Shown here one piece after another: positions 29,652 to 38,994 of a stretch of DNA of 64,000 nt. Position 1 is the stretch's first letter; each line of letters opens with the position of its first letter. Source of the DNA: DASXKD01 sp963734725 (GTDB lineage Bacteria > Actinomycetota > Actinomycetes > Streptosporangiales > Streptosporangiaceae); assembly GCA_963734725.1 (NCBI GenBank), contig CAVTIX010000014.1, positions 1 through 64,000 of the forward strand. The letters are read 5' to 3'. Below the pieces are notes generated by a model. The model was not told where the DNA came from. It saw only the letters and a program-made list of their open reading frames with translations, and did not search any database. Made by a program: the position numbers and the translations under genes.

Positions 29652-31184
29652 ATGTCAGATTCATGGGCCATTTCTAGCCTGGACCTACACCTCGACCTGG
29701 CTGGCCCGCGGGTGCGGGCCAGCCTGGAGTCGGCGTTGCGCGAGGCGGTGCGCGGCGGCCGGTTGCTGCCAGGGACCCGGCTGCCGGCTTCCCGGTCGCT
29801 GGCCACCGACCTGGGCATTGCCAGGAACACGGTCGCCGACTGCTACGCGCAGCTTGTCGCGGAGGGCTGGCTGTCGGCCCGGCAGGGGTCGGGCACCTGG
29901 GTCGCCGAGCGGGCGCCTTCCCCGCCGCCGGGGGCGGGCGGGCGCGCTCCGGCCGTGGCCCGCCGGATCCGCTACGACCTGCGCACCGGTGTTCCCGACG
30001 TCACGGCGTTTCCCCGGCAGGCGTGGCTGGCCGCCGGGCGCAAGGCGCTGGGCGCGGCCCCGGCGCAGGCGCTCAGCTACACCGATCCACGAGGCCTCCC
30101 GCAACTGCGGGAGGCGCTGGCCGGGTACCTGGCTCGCGCCCGCGGCGTCGTCGTTGCCCCCGACCGCGTCGTGGTCTGCGCGGGCTTTGCCCAGGGCCTG
30201 GAACTGCTGTGCGAGGCACTGCGTGCCCGCGGGGCAACCACGCTGGCTGCCGAGGCGCTCGGGTATCCGCGGCACTGGCGTATTGCAGAAAAGAGCGGCT
30301 TGTCCGTGACGGCGGTGCCGGTGGACGACAGCGGCGCCGTGATCGCTGGCCTTGGCCCCGCAGATGCGCTGCTGCTCACTCCGACGCACCAGTTCCCGCT
30401 GGGTGTGCCGCTGGCGCCGGCCCGGCGCCGGCAGGCCGCCGACTGGGCGTCCTCGGCCGGCGCGGTGATCGTGGAAGACGACTACGACGGCGAACTGCGC
30501 TATGACCGGCCCGCGGTCGGCGCGCTGCAGGCGCTCGCGCCCGAGCATGTCGTCTACGCCGGCACGGCCAGCAAGAGCCTCGCGCCCGGTCTGCGCCTGG
30601 GCTGGCTGGTCGTGCCGGCCCGGCTGGTAGACGACGTCGTGGCGGTCAAGGACGCGGCCGGCTGGCCGAGCAGCAGCCTGGACCAGCTCACCCTGGCCGA
30701 GTTCCTCACTTCCGGAGCGTACGACCGGCAGGTGCGCCGGGTCCGGCTGGCCTACCGGCGGCGGCGGGACCGGCTGGTGGCCGCCGTGCACGCGGCGGCG
30801 CCGCAGGTCCGGGTCACCGGGATCGCGGCCGGCCTGCACGCGCTGCTGCGGCTGCCGCCGGGGCAGCACGAGGACGCCCTCGTCGCCCGGGCGGCCCGGC
30901 ACGGCCTGGCCATCGAGGGCCTGAGCGCCTACCGCCTGGGCGGCGACGGGTCCAGGCAAGGCGGCGGGGCCGGCCGTGGCGGCGGGCCTGGCCGTGGCGG
31001 CGGGGCCAGCCAAAGCAGGGCCGGCGCGGACGGCGGCGTCGACGGCAAAGGGACCGGTGCGGATGGCGGCTGGGCCGGCCTGGAGGGCGGCCCAGCGCTG
31101 GTGGTCGGGTACGCCACGCCCCCGGGCCACGCCTACAGCACCGCGGTCGCCCGGCTCTGCGCGGTCCTGTCCGCCAACGGGTAG
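29652..31184 (+). CDS. MocR/PdxR-type transcriptional regulator (GntR HTH + aminotransferase fold)
   Basis: 510 residues. N-terminal GntR winged helix (LESALREAVRGGRLLPGTRL; DLGIARNTVADCYAQL), then a class I aminotransferase-like domain. The PLP-lysine region is VYAGTASKSLAPGLRLGW and VEDDYDGELRYD precedes it. Near the C-terminus, between SAYRLGG and ALVVGYATPPGHAY, about 45 residues of Gly-rich low-complexity sequence (GGGAGRGGGPGRGGGAS) interrupt a normally short loop. Start at 29652 is chosen from the GAGG box nine bases upstream. Divergent from the AhpD-like gene. Confidence 0.88.
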   Translation: MSDSWAISSLDLHLDLAGPRVRASLESALREAVRGGRLLPGTRLPASRSLATDLGIARNTVADCYAQLVAEGWLSARQGSGTWVAERAPSPPPGAGGRAPAVARRIRYDLRTGVPDVTAFPRQAWLAAGRKALGAAPAQALSYTDPRGLPQLREALAGYLARARGVVVAPDRVVVCAGFAQGLELLCEALRARGATTLAAEALGYPRHWRIAEKSGLSVTAVPVDDSGAVIAGLGPADALLLTPTHQFPLGVPLAPARRRQAADWASSAGAVIVEDDYDGELRYDRPAVGALQALAPEHVVYAGTASKSLAPGLRLGWLVVPARLVDDVVAVKDAAGWPSSSLDQLTLAEFLTSGAYDRQVRRVRLAYRRRRDRLVAAVHAAAPQVRVTGIAAGLHALLRLPPGQHEDALVARAARHGLAIEGLSAYRLGGDGSRQGGGAGRGGGPGRGGGASQSRAGADGGVDGKGTGADGGWAGLEGGPALVVGYATPPGHAYSTAVARLCAVLSANG

Positions 31185-31299
31185 GCCCTCGGGCGCCGAC
31201 CTGGGAAACCCACTCCGGGCAGAAGCTGTACCGGCACCGGCAACCCGGGCGTGGGGTCCGGGGCTCGTGCCGCCGGGCTAGCATCGCGGCCCCGGCGAA

Positions 31300-31316
31300 G
31301 CCGGCCGAAGGCCGGC
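31300..31316. terminator. Bidirectional hairpin between convergent genes
   Basis: GCCGGCC-GAA-GGCCGGC forms a perfect 7-bp stem between the convergent MocR-like and TfoX-like genes. Confidence 0.5.
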
Positions 31317-31350
31317 GAGCAGGCAACGCCGGCTCGCGCAGCCGGGCGTG

Positions 31351-31743
31351 TCAGCGGCGGGCGCTGGGATCCCGTGCCGAGCGGGATGAACCGGTCCGCG
31401 ACGCCGAGCGGACGAAGTCGAGCGCCTCGGTGGCCAGCGGCAGCCACGGCAGGCCGGAACCCGGATCGAGGCTCAGCCATTCCCGCATCGGCGTGCCCTT
31501 GTTCGCGTCGAAGTGGACCCCCTCACCGGCCCGGACCAGCGCCTCGACCCGCTCGGCCGGGAGCTTGAGCACCAGCGCGCCGCGCACGTGCATCGCGAAG
31601 ATCTTGCCCTGGAACCGCAGTGCGGACCGGCCGAACCCGCTGCCGCCCCGCGGTGGGGTGACCCCCTCGGTGCCGACCATCTGGTCGACCAGGTCCTCGA
31701 AACGCTCTTGCGAGCCGGCGCTCGCGGCGTCCTCCTCAGTCAC
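31351..31743 (-). CDS. TfoX N-terminal domain protein
   Basis: 130 residues. The middle matches the TfoX-N / MmcQ-like fold (ERFEDLVDQMVGTEGVT; GRSALRFQGKIFAMHVRG; LVLKLPAERVEALVRAGEG). In gammaproteobacteria TfoX regulates competence; actinobacterial members are uncharacterised. The GTG start (31743) is preceded by TACCCT and six further bases, with no Shine-Dalgarno, suggesting a leaderless message. Confidence 0.8.
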   Translation of the reverse strand: MTEEDAASAGSQERFEDLVDQMVGTEGVTPPRGGSGFGRSALRFQGKIFAMHVRGALVLKLPAERVEALVRAGEGVHFDANKGTPMREWLSLDPGSGLPWLPLATEALDFVRSASRTGSSRSARDPSARR

Positions 31744-31749
31744 GGCGAC

Positions 31750-31755
31750 AGGGTA
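31750..31755 (-). promoter_or_regulatory. -10 element of a probable leaderless transcript (TfoX-like gene)
   Basis: On the minus strand TACCCT (TANNNT) is followed by GTCGCC and then the GTG start codon. Confidence 0.4.
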
Positions 31756-31979
31756 AGCCCCGGCGCCGACAAACCGGTGGCGCGGGCCGGCTTCGCGGCG
31801 GCACGACCTGCCCGGGCGGCGCCGGACCGGAAGCGCCATGACAATTTCTTAGCTAGTTCTTTGCAGCAATGTGAACCGTCCACGCTCCCGCTACGTGAAC
31901 TGGTCTGGGCGCGCCCTGCGTCATGGGCGCGCGGCTCGAGGCACAGGAAACCAGCAACCGGGGAATGAGGATGATCCTA

Positions 31980-33128
31980 ATGACGCAATTCCGCCTGAAG
32001 CCTGCGCGCGTAACCCGGCGCGGGTTGTTCGTCGCCACGATCGTGTCAGCAGGCGCGCTGGCCGCCGGCGCGCTCGGCGCCGCACCGGCCGGCGCCGCCG
32101 CCCACGTCAGCGCCTACCGCCAGATCAACCTGGTATCCGACCAGGCGGGCAAGGCAAATCTGCACGACGCCGACCTGGTCAACGCCTGGGGCCTCGCCGC
32201 GTCCCCGGGCACAAACGCCTCGCCGGGCTCGCCGCTATGGGTGGCCGACAACGGCGCCGACGTAGCGACGCTCTACGCTGGCGCCAGCCCCACGACGGTG
32301 AGCAAGGTCCCCCTGACGGTGAGCGTCACCGGCGCCGCGCCGACCGGGCAGGTCTTTAACGGCGACGGGTCCGCGTTCACCGTCAAGGACGACCAGGGCA
32401 ACTCGGGATCGGCGCTATTCATCTTCGACACCGAGAACGGCACGATCGACGGCTGGGCGCCGAACGTCGGCGGTCCCCCTCCCTCGACGGTGACCGAGGT
32501 GGCCAGGAACAACGGCGCCAACGCCGTGTACAAAGGCCTGGCCGAGGCCACGGTGAAGGGCAAGAGCTTCCTGTACGCCACCAACTTCCGATCCGGTCGG
32601 GTGGAGGCCTATGACAGCACCTTCACGCCGGTCCAGATGCCCGGCGGACTGTTCGTGGATCGAGGGCTCCCGGCCGGCTACGGTCCGTTCGGCATCGCCG
32701 AGATCAAGGGCATGCTGTACGTGACGTTCGCCAAGCAGGACGCCACCCTGCACGACGATGTCGCCGGCTCGGGCCACGGGTTCGTGGACGTATTCACCAA
32801 CAACGGCAAGTTCGTCCGCCGGCTCGTCAGCCGCGGCGCGCTCGACTCACCGTGGGGCCTGGCCCTGGCGCCGAGCAGCTTCGGCAAGTTCGGCGGGGAC
32901 CTGCTCGTCGGCAACTTCGGCAACGGCCTCATCAACGTCTACAACCCGGACAACGGCGCGCACCTGGGCGTGCTCCGGCGGTCGAACGGCGTGCCGATCC
33001 AGATCGATGGGCTGTGGGGCCTGATGTTCGGCAACGGCAACGCCGCCAAGACCGGCGAACTGGTCTTCTCGGCGGGGCCGTCCCATGAGTCGCACGGGCT
33101 GCTCGGCAAGATCGTCGTAGCGCCCTAG
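31980..33128 (+). CDS. Secreted TIGR03118 family protein
   Basis: 382 residues. N-terminal signal with a twin-arginine-like start (ARVTRRGLFVATIVSAGALA) and a probable cleavage site after APAGAAA. The mature part is a beta-propeller-like repeat protein (LVNAWGLAASPGT; FIFDTENGTIDGW; YGPFGIAEIKGMLYVTFAKQ; GDLLVGNFGNGLINVYNP), matching the TIGR03118 pattern of unknown function. The ATG at 31980 is chosen over 31965/31971 because GAGG stands nine bases upstream. A strong hairpin follows. Confidence 0.82.
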   Translation: MTQFRLKPARVTRRGLFVATIVSAGALAAGALGAAPAGAAAHVSAYRQINLVSDQAGKANLHDADLVNAWGLAASPGTNASPGSPLWVADNGADVATLYAGASPTTVSKVPLTVSVTGAAPTGQVFNGDGSAFTVKDDQGNSGSALFIFDTENGTIDGWAPNVGGPPPSTVTEVARNNGANAVYKGLAEATVKGKSFLYATNFRSGRVEAYDSTFTPVQMPGGLFVDRGLPAGYGPFGIAEIKGMLYVTFAKQDATLHDDVAGSGHGFVDVFTNNGKFVRRLVSRGALDSPWGLALAPSSFGKFGGDLLVGNFGNGLINVYNPDNGAHLGVLRRSNGVPIQIDGLWGLMFGNGNAAKTGELVFSAGPSHESHGLLGKIVVAP

Positions 33129-33140
33129 CGCTCGACGGGT

Positions 33141-33180
33141 AACGGCCGCTGGGTGACGGCGCTGACACCCGGCGGCCGTT
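33141..33180. terminator. Bidirectional hairpin after the TIGR03118 gene
   Basis: AACGGCCGCTGGGTG (33141-33155) and CACCCGGCGGCCGTT (33166-33180) pair over 15 bases with one G-U wobble and a ten-base loop, between convergent genes. Confidence 0.7.
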
Positions 33181-33229
33181 GCCATGCCCACAGGCCCTGC
33201 AGGTGCAGGCTCAGCCGGGCGGGTCGCGG

Positions 33230-34714
33230 CTAGGCGAGGGCGCCAGTGGCGGCGCGGCTGGCCCGCCAGGCGGCCTCGGCTTCGCCCATCGGGGTGGACG
33301 CCGGGGCCCGGATGAACGGCCAGATCTCCTCGGCGATCTGCCGCCAATTCGCGGTGGCGTTCAGCTCGCCGAGCAGCGCGAACAGTCCCAGGTTGATGCG
33401 CTGCAAGATCACATAGGACCGGGGGATGGCCACGTAGGCGGCAACCGGGCTGCGCAGATCGAAGAAGCGGCGCACCACGGCCGATGCGTAATCGGGGGTG
33501 ATGGTGAGCGGCGCCGATTCGCGGACCAGCTGGTAGAAGACGGCCATGTGGTCCACGATCACCTCGGTGCTCAGCGGAGCGTCCCTGACCAGGAAGCCCG
33601 CCTCTTCCATGGCCCGCCGGAACGCCTCGGGGTCGTTTTCCACGCACAGGTTGCGGACCATATGGATGAGCGGCCCGAGCTCGACGTCGGTGAACTGCTT
33701 GACCAGCCCGTAGTCGAGGAAGGTGACCCGGCCGTCGCCGTGGAACAGGTAGTTGCCGGGGTGCGGGTCGCCGTTGAACGCGTGCGCCTCGTACAGGCTG
33801 CGAAACACGAACCGGTAGATCGTCTCCCCGGCCAGGTCGCGCTCCTCCTGGGACCACGTGGCCAGCTCAGCGAACCGGGCCCCGGTGGACAGCTCGCTGG
33901 TCACCACCCGCCGCGTGGACAGTTCGCCGACGATCTCCGGCACCCTGATCGTGGGATGCCCGGCGTAGTACGCCGCGAACAGCCGCTGGTTCTCCGCCTC
34001 CCTGCGGTAGTCGAGCTCTTCGAGCACCCGGTCCCGCAGCTCGGCGACGAGGGCGTTGACGTCCTGGCTGGGCGCGGTCACCTTGAGCATCCGGCGCAGC
34101 AGCGCGACGTTGTCCAGGTCGGCCGCCATGCTCTCGGCGATGCCCGGGTACTGCGCCTTCACCGCGACCGCGCGCCCGTCGTGGGTGACGGCGCGGTGCA
34201 CCTGCCCGATGGACGCGGCGGCGATCGGCTCGGGGTCCCAGCGGGCGAAGGCCCGCTCCGGTGGCAGGCCGAGTTCCTCGGTGATGACCCCGGCGGCCAG
34301 TTCCGGGCTCATCGGCGGGACGCTGTCTTGCAGCCGGGACAGCGTCCGCCGGACCGCGGGGGAGAGGCCGTCGTCCACGTAGCTGGCCATCTGGCCGAGC
34401 TTCATCAGCACGCCCTTCATGGCGCCCAGGGTGGCCGCGACGTCCTCGGCCGTCTGCAGGGCAAGGTCGGTGCGGAGCCGTTCCCGGTTCTCCCCGGCCG
34501 CGGCGAACAGCCGGGGCGCGTTGCTGGCGTAGCGCGCCCCGCCCCGGGCGGCCAGGCGCAGCGCGGCGATCCCGCGCCGCAGCCGCAGCCCGGCTCTCCC
34601 TCTCGACCGGCGGACCAGGATCAGGGCCGCGGCGCCGGCGGCGGCGATCGTGGCCCCGGCGAACGCCCTTCTCATCCGCGCGGTCCCCGGGCGCGGCGCT
34701 CCGGCTCCCTTCAT
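33230..34714 (-). CDS. ABC1/AarF (UbiB-like) atypical kinase
   Basis: 494 residues. N-terminal hydrophobic segment (AFAGATIAAAGAAALILV), then the ABC1 domain. KxGQ motif: LMKLGQMASYVDD. The Ala-rich nucleotide loop is PIAAASIGQVHRA, the invariant Lys is AVAVKAQYPG, and the catalytic and metal loops are NGDPHPGNYLF and VTFLDYGLVK. Relatives support quinone/isoprenoid metabolism, but actinobacterial paralogues are not assigned. Two starts are possible (34714 or 34675). The former lies 10 bases after the stop of the MpaB-like gene, so the two are probably co-transcribed. Confidence 0.85.
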   Translation of the reverse strand: MKGAGAPRPGTARMRRAFAGATIAAAGAAALILVRRSRGRAGLRLRRGIAALRLAARGGARYASNAPRLFAAAGENRERLRTDLALQTAEDVAATLGAMKGVLMKLGQMASYVDDGLSPAVRRTLSRLQDSVPPMSPELAAGVITEELGLPPERAFARWDPEPIAAASIGQVHRAVTHDGRAVAVKAQYPGIAESMAADLDNVALLRRMLKVTAPSQDVNALVAELRDRVLEELDYRREAENQRLFAAYYAGHPTIRVPEIVGELSTRRVVTSELSTGARFAELATWSQEERDLAGETIYRFVFRSLYEAHAFNGDPHPGNYLFHGDGRVTFLDYGLVKQFTDVELGPLIHMVRNLCVENDPEAFRRAMEEAGFLVRDAPLSTEVIVDHMAVFYQLVRESAPLTITPDYASAVVRRFFDLRSPVAAYVAIPRSYVILQRINLGLFALLGELNATANWRQIAEEIWPFIRAPASTPMGEAEAAWRASRAATGALA

Positions 34715-34724
34715 CCGCGTGGTG

Positions 34725-35615
34725 TCACGCTTGCCGCGCGGCGCGGATCCGCAAGGTGATCCGCTGTCGCGCCTCGAGCACCCCGGGCTCGCCGAGGAAC
34801 ACGGCGTCGAGGACACCGAGCGCCTGCCGGATCTCGGTCTGCCTGGCCCGGGTCAGCGGCGCCGCCGGGTAGCCGTACATGTCCTGGGCCCAGGACGGGA
34901 GCGTGGCGACCACGCCCTCCCTGATGTCGGCCCAGATCTCCGCGATGTCTTCGTCGAGGCCGGGCGGGTCGAGCAGGTAGGCCATCGATTCGGCCGCTGC
35001 GGGCGTGCAGCGCAGTGCGGGACGGGACGCGGTGAGGTAGCTGCCCAGGTCACTCAGGCTGGCGGGCGCCTGGCCGGCGGGCACGCCGACGAGTTCTGCC
35101 GCGGTGACCATCTCCGCGACGTAGCGGTCGGCGTCCGGCGCGGGCAGCGGCGTGCCGAACATCCCGGCCGCCACGATTCCCGAGTCCACCAGGGTCGCGT
35201 GCACCCACAGCAGCAGCGCCGGGTCGCTCGCCTCGTACCGCTGGCCGGTGATCGTGTCGGTCCCGGTGATGTGCTCGTGGATCCGGCGCACCCTGGCCGC
35301 CGCCCGCTCGGCCGCGGCGCGGTCGCCGAAGGTGATCGTGGCGAGGTACCCGGACGTGGCGGCGAGCCTGCCCACCGGGTCCGAGCGCCAGTTGCTGTGC
35401 TGGTCCACGCCGGCCATCGCCAGCGGGTGCAGCGCTTGCAACATCAGCGCCCGCAGTCCCGCGACTGGCCTGCCCAGGTCTGTGCTCACCCGCCACGTGA
35501 TGCTGCCCGGGCCGAACAACCCCGCGTCGGCCGGATTCTCGGGCACCCCCGACACGTATGCCGCCGCCGACCGTTCGACCAGGCCCGCGGCGGCGGCGTA
35601 CGCCTCGGCCGTCAC
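34725..35615 (-). CDS. Oxygenase MpaB family protein (DUF2236)
   Basis: 296 residues from GTG. Conserved DUF2236 pattern with histidines for haem coordination: LMLQALHPLAMAGVDQHS, RVRRIHEHITGTD, LLLWVHATLVDS. The family includes rubber oxygenase Lcp and fungal MpaB; the substrate here is unknown. It precedes the ABC1 kinase by 10 bases, a pairing that could mean shared lipid or isoprenoid chemistry (inference only). The 164 bases upstream show no gene. Confidence 0.84.
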   Translation of the reverse strand: MTAEAYAAAAGLVERSAAAYVSGVPENPADAGLFGPGSITWRVSTDLGRPVAGLRALMLQALHPLAMAGVDQHSNWRSDPVGRLAATSGYLATITFGDRAAAERAAARVRRIHEHITGTDTITGQRYEASDPALLLWVHATLVDSGIVAAGMFGTPLPAPDADRYVAEMVTAAELVGVPAGQAPASLSDLGSYLTASRPALRCTPAAAESMAYLLDPPGLDEDIAEIWADIREGVVATLPSWAQDMYGYPAAPLTRARQTEIRQALGVLDAVFLGEPGVLEARQRITLRIRAARQA

Positions 35616-35779
35616 CGCGCCACCCCGGCCGGGGGAAAGCCACTGCTCAACCTCATACCAGCCAAACTACCCACTCGGCCGGCCGCTTCCCGCGCCGCCC
35701 TGCCCTGCGCCCAAGCCGCTTCGCGCGCCGGGCCGCTCCGTGCGCAAGGCCGTGTCATTCCCGGGATCCGGGGCGCCTG

Positions 35780-36616
35780 CTACCGCAGCCCGGCGAACAG
35801 GTCGTCCTCGGGCAAAGGCGCCCCGGTGGTGTCGCTGGCCCGGATGAAGCTTTCCCTGCCGAAGGCGGCCTCGGCGATGTCGGCGGGAATCTTGCTGAAC
35901 CACGACTCCTCGATCTGGCTGGAATGCGCGAACAAGGCATCCCGCTTCCGTGGCAGCACCGCCCTGATGTTGACTGTGGTGGTGATCCGCCGCTCGGCCT
36001 CCTCCATCTGAGCGCGCATCTCCGGGGTGATCTCTCGCGGTCCGGGCACGTCTTCGCCGAGTTCTCGCAGCGCCGCCCATACCTTCTGCCAAGCGCTCGG
36101 GCGCATCGTGGTGAGGTAGAACTTGGCCGGGATGCCCGTGGCGCCCGCCGCCGCGGCGGCCGCGCGGGCCGCATGCACGTGATCGGGATGCTGGTAGGGG
36201 CCCTCGGGATCGTAGCTGACCACAACCTGCGGCCGGTACCGCTCGATCAGCCCGCTGATCCGAGCGGAGACCTCGTCGAGCGGGATGTTGCAGAATGCCT
36301 CCGGCTGATCCTTGTAGTCCCAGTCGGGCATCCCTGAGTCGTGGTACCCCAGCGTCTCCAGGTCGCTGACCCCGAGGATCTTGGCCGACTCACGCAACTC
36401 GGCCAGCCGCAACCCGGCCACCGTCTGGGCGTCGTGACCGTCCTGGCCCGGCTTCACTCCGCCCGGCGCGTCCCCGAACTCGCCATTGGTACAGGTCACC
36501 ACGACCGTGCGAATGCCCTGCCCGGAGTAGATGGCGAGCACGCCGCCGGTGCTCGAGGCTTCGTCGTCGGGATGCGCGTGGACGGCCATCAGCGTCAGTT
36601 CATCTGCCATGTGCAT
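35780..36616 (-). CDS. mca: Mycothiol S-conjugate amidase
   Basis: Zinc amidase of the LmbE/PIG-L family that cleaves mycothiol conjugates so that the mercapturic acid can be exported, 276-278 residues. Zinc ligands are in MAVHAHPDDEAS (HPDDE) and in YQHPDHVHA. Other family motifs: VVTCTNGEFGD, LGYHDSGMPDW. The length and the C-terminal SFIRASDTTGAPLPEDDLFAG fit Mca better than MshB. Starts at 36616 or 36610 are both possible. It shares a divergent promoter interval (36617-36683) with the zinc-finger gene. Presence of Mca supports an actinobacterial host. Confidence 0.9.
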   Translation of the reverse strand: MHMADELTLMAVHAHPDDEASSTGGVLAIYSGQGIRTVVVTCTNGEFGDAPGGVKPGQDGHDAQTVAGLRLAELRESAKILGVSDLETLGYHDSGMPDWDYKDQPEAFCNIPLDEVSARISGLIERYRPQVVVSYDPEGPYQHPDHVHAARAAAAAAGATGIPAKFYLTTMRPSAWQKVWAALRELGEDVPGPREITPEMRAQMEEAERRITTTVNIRAVLPRKRDALFAHSSQIEESWFSKIPADIAEAAFGRESFIRASDTTGAPLPEDDLFAGLR

Positions 36617-36683
36617 AGCGTGCCTGATGGAAAGGTCCCGCGCGAACCAGCCCGGCGGGCCGCCGTGCTGGTAGGCAAGAGGA

Positions 36684-37034
36684 GTGCCGGATCCTGGAGA
36701 TGCGCGCGCGGCGCTGGCCGCCGTGCGCGAGCGCGCCGTGGGCCGCCTGGCCTCGCTGGAGCGAGAGTTCGGCGGCATCGTCGAAGCGGCGCAGGGCGCG
36801 GGCGCCGACGACGAACACGACCCGGAGGGCGCCACGCTCGCGTTCGAGCGGCAGCACGTAGCCGCGCTGGCGCAGGCCGCCCGGGAGCACCTGGCCGACA
36901 TCGACGCGGCCCTGGCCCGGGTGGCGGACGGCAGCTACGGCACGTGCCAGAACTGTGGCCAGCCGATCGGCGCAGAACGGCTCGCCGCCCGGCCGGCGGC
37001 ACGGACCTGCATCGGCTGCACCCGGCATCGGTAA
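36684..37034 (+). CDS. TraR/DksA-type zinc-finger protein
   Basis: 116 residues from GTG. N-terminal helical hairpin with coiled-coil character (RAVGRLASLEREFGGIVEAA; HVAALAQAAREHLADIDAAL), then a C4 zinc finger (GTCQNCGQPIG ... RTCIGC). DksA relatives bind the RNA polymerase secondary channel; many actinobacterial versions lack the DxxDxA tip and are unassigned. The stop codon TAA is part of the -10-like hexamer ahead of the next gene. Confidence 0.83.
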   Translation: MPDPGDARAALAAVRERAVGRLASLEREFGGIVEAAQGAGADDEHDPEGATLAFERQHVAALAQAAREHLADIDAALARVADGSYGTCQNCGQPIGAERLAARPAARTCIGCTRHR

Positions 37035-37037
37035 GAT
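37032..37037 (+). promoter_or_regulatory. -10 element of a probable leaderless TIGR03960 transcript
   Basis: TAAGAT overlaps the stop codon of the zinc-finger gene and ends six bases before the ATG at 37044, with no clear Shine-Dalgarno apart from GGG. Confidence 0.4.
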
Positions 37038-37043
37038 GTCGGG

Positions 37044-38992
37044 ATGGGCGCAGAGTCGGTCTACGCGCGGCTGGAGCCGCTGCTTCCGCTGGTCAGCAAG
37101 CCCATCCAGTACGTCGGCGGCGAGCTGAACTCCGTCGTCAAGGACTGGGACGCCGCTGAGGTCCGCTGGGCGCTGATGTACCCGGACGCCTACGAGGTCG
37201 GCATCCCCAACCAGGGCGTGCAGATCCTGTATGAGGTGCTGAACGGCTGCGCCGGGGTGCTCGCCGAGCGCACCTACAGCGTGTGGCCGGACCTGGAGCG
37301 CTTGATGCGCGAGCACGGGGTGCCGCAGTTCACCCTGGAGGGGCACCGGCCGGTGCGCGCCTTCGACGTGCTCGGCGTGAGCTTCGCCACCGAGCTCGGC
37401 TACACGAACCTGCTGACCGCGCTGGACCTGGCCGGTATCCCGTTGTCGGCCGTCGACCGGGACGAGCACGACCCGGTCGTGCTGGCCGGCGGGCACGCTG
37501 CGTTCAACCCCGAGCCGATCGCGGACTTCATCGACGGCGCCGTGCTGGGGGACGGCGAGCAGGCGGTGCTGGCGATCACCGAGCTGATCAGGGGCTGGAA
37601 GCGGGCCGGGCGGCCCGGCGGCCGGGATGGGCTGCTGAGCGAACTGGCCACCAGGAGCGGGGTGTACGTGCCGCGCTTCTACGACGTTGACTACCTGCCC
37701 GACGGCCGGATCCGGCGAGTCGCGCCGAACCGGCCGGGGCGCCGCACACCGTGGCCAAGCACACGGTCATGGACCTCGACAACTGGGCCTACCCGCGCCG
37801 CCCGCTGGTCCCGGTGCACGAGTCGGTGCACGAGCGGTTCAGCGTCGAGATCTTCCGCGGCTGCACCCGGGGCTGCCGGTTCTGCCAGGCTGGCATGATC
37901 ACCCGGCCGGTGCGCGAGCGGAGCATCAGCACGATCGGCGACATGGTAGAGCAGGGGGTTGCGGCCAGCGGATTCGGCGAGGTCGGCCTGCTGTCGCTGT
38001 CCAGCGCCGACCACAGCGAGATCAACGAGATCGCCAAGGGCCTGGCCGACCGGTACGAGGGCGCCAACCTCGGGCTGTCCCTGCCCTCCACCCGGGTGGA
38101 CGCGTTCAACGTGACTCTCGCCAACGAGCTCAGCCGCGGCGGCCGCCGGTCCGGCCTCACCTTCGCCCCCGAGGGCGGGACCGAGCGGATGCGCAAGGTG
38201 ATCAACAAGATGGTCACCGAGGACGACCTCATCCGGACCGTCACCACCGCCTATGCCAGCGGCTGGCGCCAGGTGAAGCTGTACTTCATGTGCGGCCTGC
38301 CCACCGAGACCGACGAGGACGTGGTCGCCATTGCGGACCTCGCCCGGAAAGTGATCAGGGCAGGGCGGGAGGCCACCGGCCGCCGGGACATCCGGTGCAC
38401 CGTATCGATCGGCGCGTTCGTGCCCAAGCCGCACACCCCGTTCCAATGGGCAGGCCAGGCCCCGCACGAGACGGTGGACGCAAGGCTGCGCAGCCTCAGC
38501 GGCGCGCTGCGTGCGGCGCCCGGCTACGGGCGCGCGGTGGGGTACCGCTACCACGACGGCAAGCCCTCGATCGTGGAGGGCCTGCTGTCCCGCGGCGACC
38601 GGCGGGTGGCCGGAGTGATCAGGGCCGCCTGGGCGGACGGCGCACGGTTCGACGGGTGGAGCGAGCACTTCTCCTTCGAGCGCTGGGAGCGTTGCGCCCG
38701 CGAGGCGCTGGACGCCGAACCGGTGGACCTGGACTGGTACACCACCAGGGAGCGGGACTACAGCGAGGTCCTGCCCTGGGATCACCTAGACGCAGGCCTG
38801 GACCGCGACTGGCTCTGGCAGGACTGGCAGGACTCGATCGACCCGTCGGGCGCGCGGGAGGTGGAGGACTGCCGCTGGACGCCGTGCTTCGACTGCGGGG
38901 TCTGCCCGGCCATGGGCACCGAGATCCAGGCCGGGCCTACCGGGGTGACGCTGCTCCCGCTGCCGACGGTCCCGGCCCGGACAGACGCCTGA
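37044..38992 (+). CDS. TIGR03960 B12-binding/radical SAM protein (frameshift near 37740)
   Basis: About 650 residues after joining two frames. N-terminal B12-binding-like domain (KPIQYVGGELNSVVKDW; LMYPDAYEVGIPNQGVQILY; DVLGVSFATELGYTNLL). The radical SAM core has its Fe-S cysteines in FRGCTRGCRFCQAGM. The first frame reads PNRPG and then goes out of phase; restoring one base gives APHTVAKHTVMDLDNW, the normal family sequence. This family is nearly always followed by the TIGR03936 protein and rne, as here. A reaction is not established; it may modify tRNA or ribosomal components. Confidence 0.88.
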
Positions 38993-38994
38993 CC

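Noticed and set aside
37690..38990. A second long plus-strand frame overlapping the radical SAM gene in another phase.
   Set aside because: Its first part is Arg/Pro-rich shadow sequence; only the part after 38995 (the TIGR03936 protein) has family motifs.
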